Source: Rahnella victoriana (GTDB lineage: Bacteria > Pseudomonadota > Gammaproteobacteria > Enterobacterales > Enterobacteriaceae). Taken from it: a stretch of DNA of 64,000 nucleotides. Positions 60,944-64,000 of this stretch are shown piece after piece. The stretch covers positions 17,638 through 81,637 of the forward strand of contig NZ_SJOJ01000025.1 of assembly GCF_004330295.1 (NCBI RefSeq), read 5' to 3'. The translations under genes were made by a program, and so were the position numbers. A model generated the notes under the pieces. That model was not told the origin of the DNA, made no database searches, and was given only the letters and a program-made list of their open reading frames with translations. How positions within the stretch are numbered: position 1 is the first letter of the stretch; each line of letters starts with the position of its first letter.

Positions 60944-62050
60944 ATGAAGTTACTTCATGGTTTACTTTTTATGTTGTCTGTCATGATGACCGGACAAGCC
61001 GCTGCCGCCAGCACCACCCTGACCGATGTCCTGGGAAATAAAATAACCTTAGATACCCCTGTTAAAAGAGCGGTATTAGGTTTCTATTTTGAAGATTATA
61101 TGGCGGTCGGCGGTGAACAGGCGTTTGACCATATTGTCGGCATCTCCCGCGAGGCCTGGCATGGCAAAGTACCGGCGAACTGGGATATGTATATTAAACA
61201 CCGTCCGTCCATCGCTGAAATTCCGGATATTGGCGAAATAGACCTGCACAACGTGTCACTGGAAAAGGTGATCAGCCTGAAGCCGGATGTGGTCATTCTG
61301 GCCAGCTGGCAATACGCCGCCCTGAAGTATGAAGTCACGCAACTTCAGAGCCTCAACATTCCGGTTGTCGTGCTCGATTACAACGACCAGACCGTGGAAA
61401 ACCATGTTAAATCAACGGAAATCATCGGGGTATTAACCGGCCAGACTGACCGTGCGCACGAACTGGCTCAGCTTTATAAAAATAACCTTACGCTGATTGA
61501 AGACCGGATCCGACAGGCAAATCTGCCCAAACCCAAAGTCTACATTGAGTTCGGTAATAAAGGTCCGGCAGAGTATTCATTTACCTACGGTGAAAATATG
61601 TGGGGCGTGATGCTGCGTCTCGCCGGGGGCGAAAATATCGCGGCGCCGTTTGTGAAACAGTGGGGCGAAATTAATCCTGAGCAATTACTGGTCGCTAAGC
61701 CCGATGTCATTTTTATTTCCGGCAGGGAAAACAATAAAGTCGATACGGCGGCTGAGATGGGTATCGGTGTGAATGAAGCCACGGCCAGAGCGAAACTCAA
61801 CGGATTTGCTCACCGCAACGGCTGGAGTTCATTACCGGCCATTCAAAATGACCGACTCTTCGGGGTTTATCAGGGGGCGTCCCGTACCCTTGTGGATTTC
61901 ACCATGGTGCAGTTTATCGCGAAATCCCTTTACCCTGATTTATTTAAGGATATTGATCCGGTAAAAAACTATCACGATTATTATATAAAATACCTGCCTG
62001 TCATGCCGGTGGGGACGTTTGCGTTATCGGCCAGTGGGGATAATCACTAA
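60944..62050 (+). CDS. Iron-complex-type (FepB/BtuF-like) substrate-binding protein, orphan
   Basis: A 368-residue periplasmic protein: signal peptide (ending QAAAA|ST), then Peripla_BP_2 fold with TLTDVLGNKITLDTPVKRAV, LEKVISLKPDVVILASW and the C-lobe NPEQLLVAKPDVIFISG. This class binds siderophores, haem or cobalamin for ABC import. No permease, ATPase or TonB-dependent receptor is next to it, so it must use a transporter elsewhere. ATG 60944 with a weak AAGGGA site. Confidence 0.87.
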   Translation: MKLLHGLLFMLSVMMTGQAAAASTTLTDVLGNKITLDTPVKRAVLGFYFEDYMAVGGEQAFDHIVGISREAWHGKVPANWDMYIKHRPSIAEIPDIGEIDLHNVSLEKVISLKPDVVILASWQYAALKYEVTQLQSLNIPVVVLDYNDQTVENHVKSTEIIGVLTGQTDRAHELAQLYKNNLTLIEDRIRQANLPKPKVYIEFGNKGPAEYSFTYGENMWGVMLRLAGGENIAAPFVKQWGEINPEQLLVAKPDVIFISGRENNKVDTAAEMGIGVNEATARAKLNGFAHRNGWSSLPAIQNDRLFGVYQGASRTLVDFTMVQFIAKSLYPDLFKDIDPVKNYHDYYIKYLPVMPVGTFALSASGDNH

Positions 62051-62424
62051 CATTTTTTATTATTAACCCCGCCAGAATAAATGAGCGGGAAACATCATGG
62101 CGGAGAAAATTCCTAAAAACGCCGGAATTGTCCCGATTTATGATTAATTTCCCGCTTACCTCCCGCGCTCTGCCGCACTATTTTTGTGACCTCCTTATTA
62201 TCTTGTGCTGATTTTTTTCAGTTTCAGGCTAATTTTCATGATTTAAATAATATTTCCCGCCGCAATCTGGCGTAAAAATCTTAATGTTTTGGTTATGCAA
62301 CTTATTATAGCGATATCAGGGAAGGTGTCAGTATATTGGTCTGGAATGAGAGGCATGTTCTCTCAGGTATAGCGAAAAATATCGCTTAACGTTTTTTTGC
62401 CAGTCAATATCTCAAGGATCTCCA
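62051..62424. other. 374-bp upstream region of the second fimbrial operon
   Basis: No gene. A TAGCGA...TCGCT stem followed by TTTTTTT (about 62371-62398) may be a leader attenuator. The three-box module found at the first fimbrial operon is not present here, suggesting different control. Confidence 0.45.
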
Positions 62425-63006
62425 ATGTTTAATGGAAACACTATTCCCTCTGCTGTCGCGTTAGCCATCTTTATATCCGGTACAGCATTTGCCGCTGACG
62501 ATCCCACGCCGCCGGTGGGATCCGATCAGGGTTCAGGCCGTATTCATTTCACCGGCACGGTGATTAATGCGCCTTGTTCTGTGGCCGCGGGCGATGAAGA
62601 CATTAATGTCAATATGGGGCAGGTGGCGAATAAGGTGCTGGAAACCGGCAGCAAATATTCGCAGAACGTCAGTTATACCATTCATTTGCAGGACTGCGAT
62701 CTGACCGCACAGACGGTCGGCACAGTGGCTTATCCTGTGGTGTCGAAAGTGGCGGTGTCCTTTAGCGGTACGCCTGACAGCAGCGCGTCGGAACTGCTGG
62801 CAAACACCGGCAGCGCAAAAGGTGCGGGCATCCGCCTGATTGACGCTAACGGCGATCTGCTGAAAGTCGGTGACACGTCTAAAGATATCAACCTGGTTAC
62901 CGGCAATAATGAACTGGTGTTTGCCGCGCGTGTGGAAGCCAACGCACAACCGGTCGCGACCGGTACCCTTGTTTCTCAGGCCACCTACGCCCTGAATTAC
63001 AAATAA
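62425..63006 (+). CDS. Fimbrial subunit of a second chaperone-usher locus
   Basis: A 193-residue type 1-like pilin: signal peptide cut after AFA (about 23), GRIHFTGTVINAPCSVAAGD, matching Cys in LQDCDL and the C-terminal TYALNYK beta strand with penultimate Tyr. AGGATCTCCA ribosome site. It shares little with the pilin at 45443, so it is a distinct fimbrial type. A hairpin with T-run follows, before the usher. Confidence 0.9.
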   Translation: MFNGNTIPSAVALAIFISGTAFAADDPTPPVGSDQGSGRIHFTGTVINAPCSVAAGDEDINVNMGQVANKVLETGSKYSQNVSYTIHLQDCDLTAQTVGTVAYPVVSKVAVSFSGTPDSSASELLANTGSAKGAGIRLIDANGDLLKVGDTSKDINLVTGNNELVFAARVEANAQPVATGTLVSQATYALNYK

Positions 63007-63020
63007 GTCTTGTCATTATC

Positions 63021-63042
63021 GGGGGGAGTTTCCCCCCCTTTT
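63021..63042 (+). terminator. Attenuator-like terminator between pilin and usher
   Basis: GGGGGGA-GTT-TCCCCCC followed by CTTTTT. It lies 14 bases after the pilin stop and within the presumed operon, so partial termination would give more pilin than usher. Confidence 0.75.
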
Positions 63043-63101
63043 TCTCTGTGCCAGTACCGGGTTTTCAATGTAATACCGTGCAAGAAACAAGTGATAATAT
63101 T

Positions 63102-64000
63102 ATGGCGTTGTTAAAGGAAGAAATATCAGCAGGGAAACGGCAGGCGGCTGGCATTATTATAATTATCTCCGGTTGCTTTATTTCCGACAGAAGCCTTGCG
63201 GTAGAATTTAACGTTAATTTCATCGATTCTGCCGATCGCAATAATGTCGATCTGTCACGATTTCAGGTAGCCCATTATATCGCGCCCGGTGAATACCTGC
63301 CGGATGTGGTGCTCAATGGCCGCACCCTCGGCGATCAAAGCCTGATTAAGTACATTCCCGCTGCAAATAACCCGGACAGCCGCCTTTGTCTGCCGCCCGC
63401 GCTGGTGGATAAATTCGACCTGACCCCGGTTGCCCGCGAGAAGCTGACGCTGTGGCATCAGGGCGAATGCACGTCGCTCGATCAGCAGAAAGAAGTGACC
63501 ACCCGCTACGATCAGGAAAAACAGACCCTTAATATCAGCATTCCGCAGGCGTGGCTGACCTTTCACGATGAAAACTGGGTGCCGCCGTCGCAGTGGGATG
63601 AGGGCGTGAACGGCGCACTGCTGGATTACAACCTGCTCGGCAGCAAATACATGCCGCAGTCCGGCGACAGCACCACCAGCTTCAGCAGCTACGGCACCAC
63701 CGGCGTCAACCTCGGGCCGTGGCGCGCCCGTGCCGATTATCAGTATGCTTCATCGCGCACTTCCGGCACCCCGGCCAGCGACAAATTCACCTGGACACAA
63801 ACCTATGTTTACCGCGCATTACCGTCCCTTGGCGCGCGCCTGACCGGCGGACAGACCTATTTCAGTTCGGATATTTTCGACTCATTCCGCTTTCTCGGCG
63901 TGTCGCTGAACAGCGACCAGCGCATGCTGCCGCCGTCGCTGCGTGGCTACGCGCCGCAGGTGACCGGCATCGCCAAAACCAACGCCAAAGTGAGCATCAG
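63102..64000 (+). CDS. Fimbrial usher, partial (runs off right edge)
   Basis: From ATG 63102 the frame stays open for 299 codons to the window end. After a signal-like hydrophobic stretch (GIIIIISGCFIS, then SLA|VEFN) comes the usher N-domain: FQVAHYIAPGEYLPDVVLNG, a Cys pair (SRLCLP, GECTS), then pore strands with LLDYNLLGSKY, GVNLGPWRARADYQ and the plug start RGYAPQVTGIAKTNAKVSI. No chaperone gene lies between pilin and usher, so it must be further right. Weak ribosome site before the ATG. Confidence 0.9.
   Translation, partial: MALLKEEISAGKRQAAGIIIIISGCFISDRSLAVEFNVNFIDSADRNNVDLSRFQVAHYIAPGEYLPDVVLNGRTLGDQSLIKYIPAANNPDSRLCLPPALVDKFDLTPVAREKLTLWHQGECTSLDQQKEVTTRYDQEKQTLNISIPQAWLTFHDENWVPPSQWDEGVNGALLDYNLLGSKYMPQSGDSTTSFSSYGTTGVNLGPWRARADYQYASSRTSGTPASDKFTWTQTYVYRALPSLGARLTGGQTYFSSDIFDSFRFLGVSLNSDQRMLPPSLRGYAPQVTGIAKTNAKVSI

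Noticed and set aside
62051..62424. A fourth copy of the CCTACA/CTGACA promoter module before the second fimbrial operon
   Set aside because: A GTGTCAG is present near 62324 but the second box and spacing do not match.
1..64000. Prophage, integrative element, CRISPR array, toxin-antitoxin or tRNA genes
   Set aside because: No integrase, phage structural gene, regular spaced repeats, toxin/antitoxin pair or cloverleaf sequence was recognised on either strand; mobile DNA seen is limited to one intact IS, one transposase remnant and small repeats.

Overview
The window looks like chromosomal DNA of an enterobacterium (Enterobacterales; the mix of genes suggests a Rahnella/Serratia/Rouxiella-like member of the Yersiniaceae, an inference from gene content only). 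Supporting signs are chaperone-usher fimbriae, a DUF883 (ElaB/YqjD-type) protein, a dgo-type sugar-acid pathway, an IS4-type element and Enterobacterales-style intergenic repeats. No rRNA, tRNA, CRISPR, phage or conjugation gene was seen. Most genes are accessory metabolism, transport and regulation, each with its own local regulator.

Layout. 1-8.8 kb: small regulator/enzyme pairs (IclR + MFS; HxlR + quinone-oxidoreductase-like MDR; exported CocE/NonD hydrolase + TetR; TetR + DUF1348 protein; DJ-1/PfpI protein), several with visible palindromic operators. 8.9-22.9 kb: a two-sided catabolic cluster around a LysR gene. Nine leftward genes encode a flavin/[2Fe-2S] reductase, a cytosine-deaminase-like amidohydrolase, a Rid-family protein, a creatininase-family hydrolase, a complete NMT1-type ABC importer, an FAD oxidase and an OprD porin. 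Three rightward genes encode a second binding protein, an 8-oxoguanine-deaminase-like enzyme and an isopenicillin-N-synthase-like oxygenase. Together they look like uptake and breakdown of an oxidised or modified purine/pyrimidine-like N-heterocycle. 22.9-24.4 kb: YjfB-like peptide and an orphan PstS. 24.8-32.8 kb: MFS, two old-yellow-enzyme reductases, LysR, LLM flavin enzyme, EthD and NTF2-like proteins, probably for an electrophilic or aromatic compound. 32.9-33.2 kb: IS2-like transposase remnant. 33.5-39.1 kb: sugar-acid (galactonate-type) operon with MHS transporter, enolase-superfamily dehydratase, DHDPS-family lyase, DgoK, DgoA and an IclR regulator. 39.3-45.1 kb: membrane protein, MscS channel, chloroperoxidase-like hydrolase, lipoprotein, an intact IS4-type element inserted into a terminator, and a DUF883 protein.

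45.3-55.9 kb is a surface-adhesion regulatory island: a four-gene chaperone-usher operon, a FimZ-like regulator, an EvgA/BvgA-like regulator with a BvgS-like hybrid kinase lacking periplasmic sensor domains, and an EAL phosphodiesterase with a LuxR-type regulator. Three promoters here (fimbrial operon, FimZ-like gene, EAL gene) share one 54-bp architecture: CCTACA, 15 bp, CTGACA, 21 bp, CATA(C/G)T. This predicts one regulon linking fimbriae, its own regulator and c-di-GMP turnover. 56-60.3 kb: treZ-treY trehalose operon. 60.4-64 kb: small two-helix membrane protein, an orphan iron-complex-type binding protein, and the start of a second fimbrial operon (pilin and the N-terminal part of an usher) that runs off the right edge.
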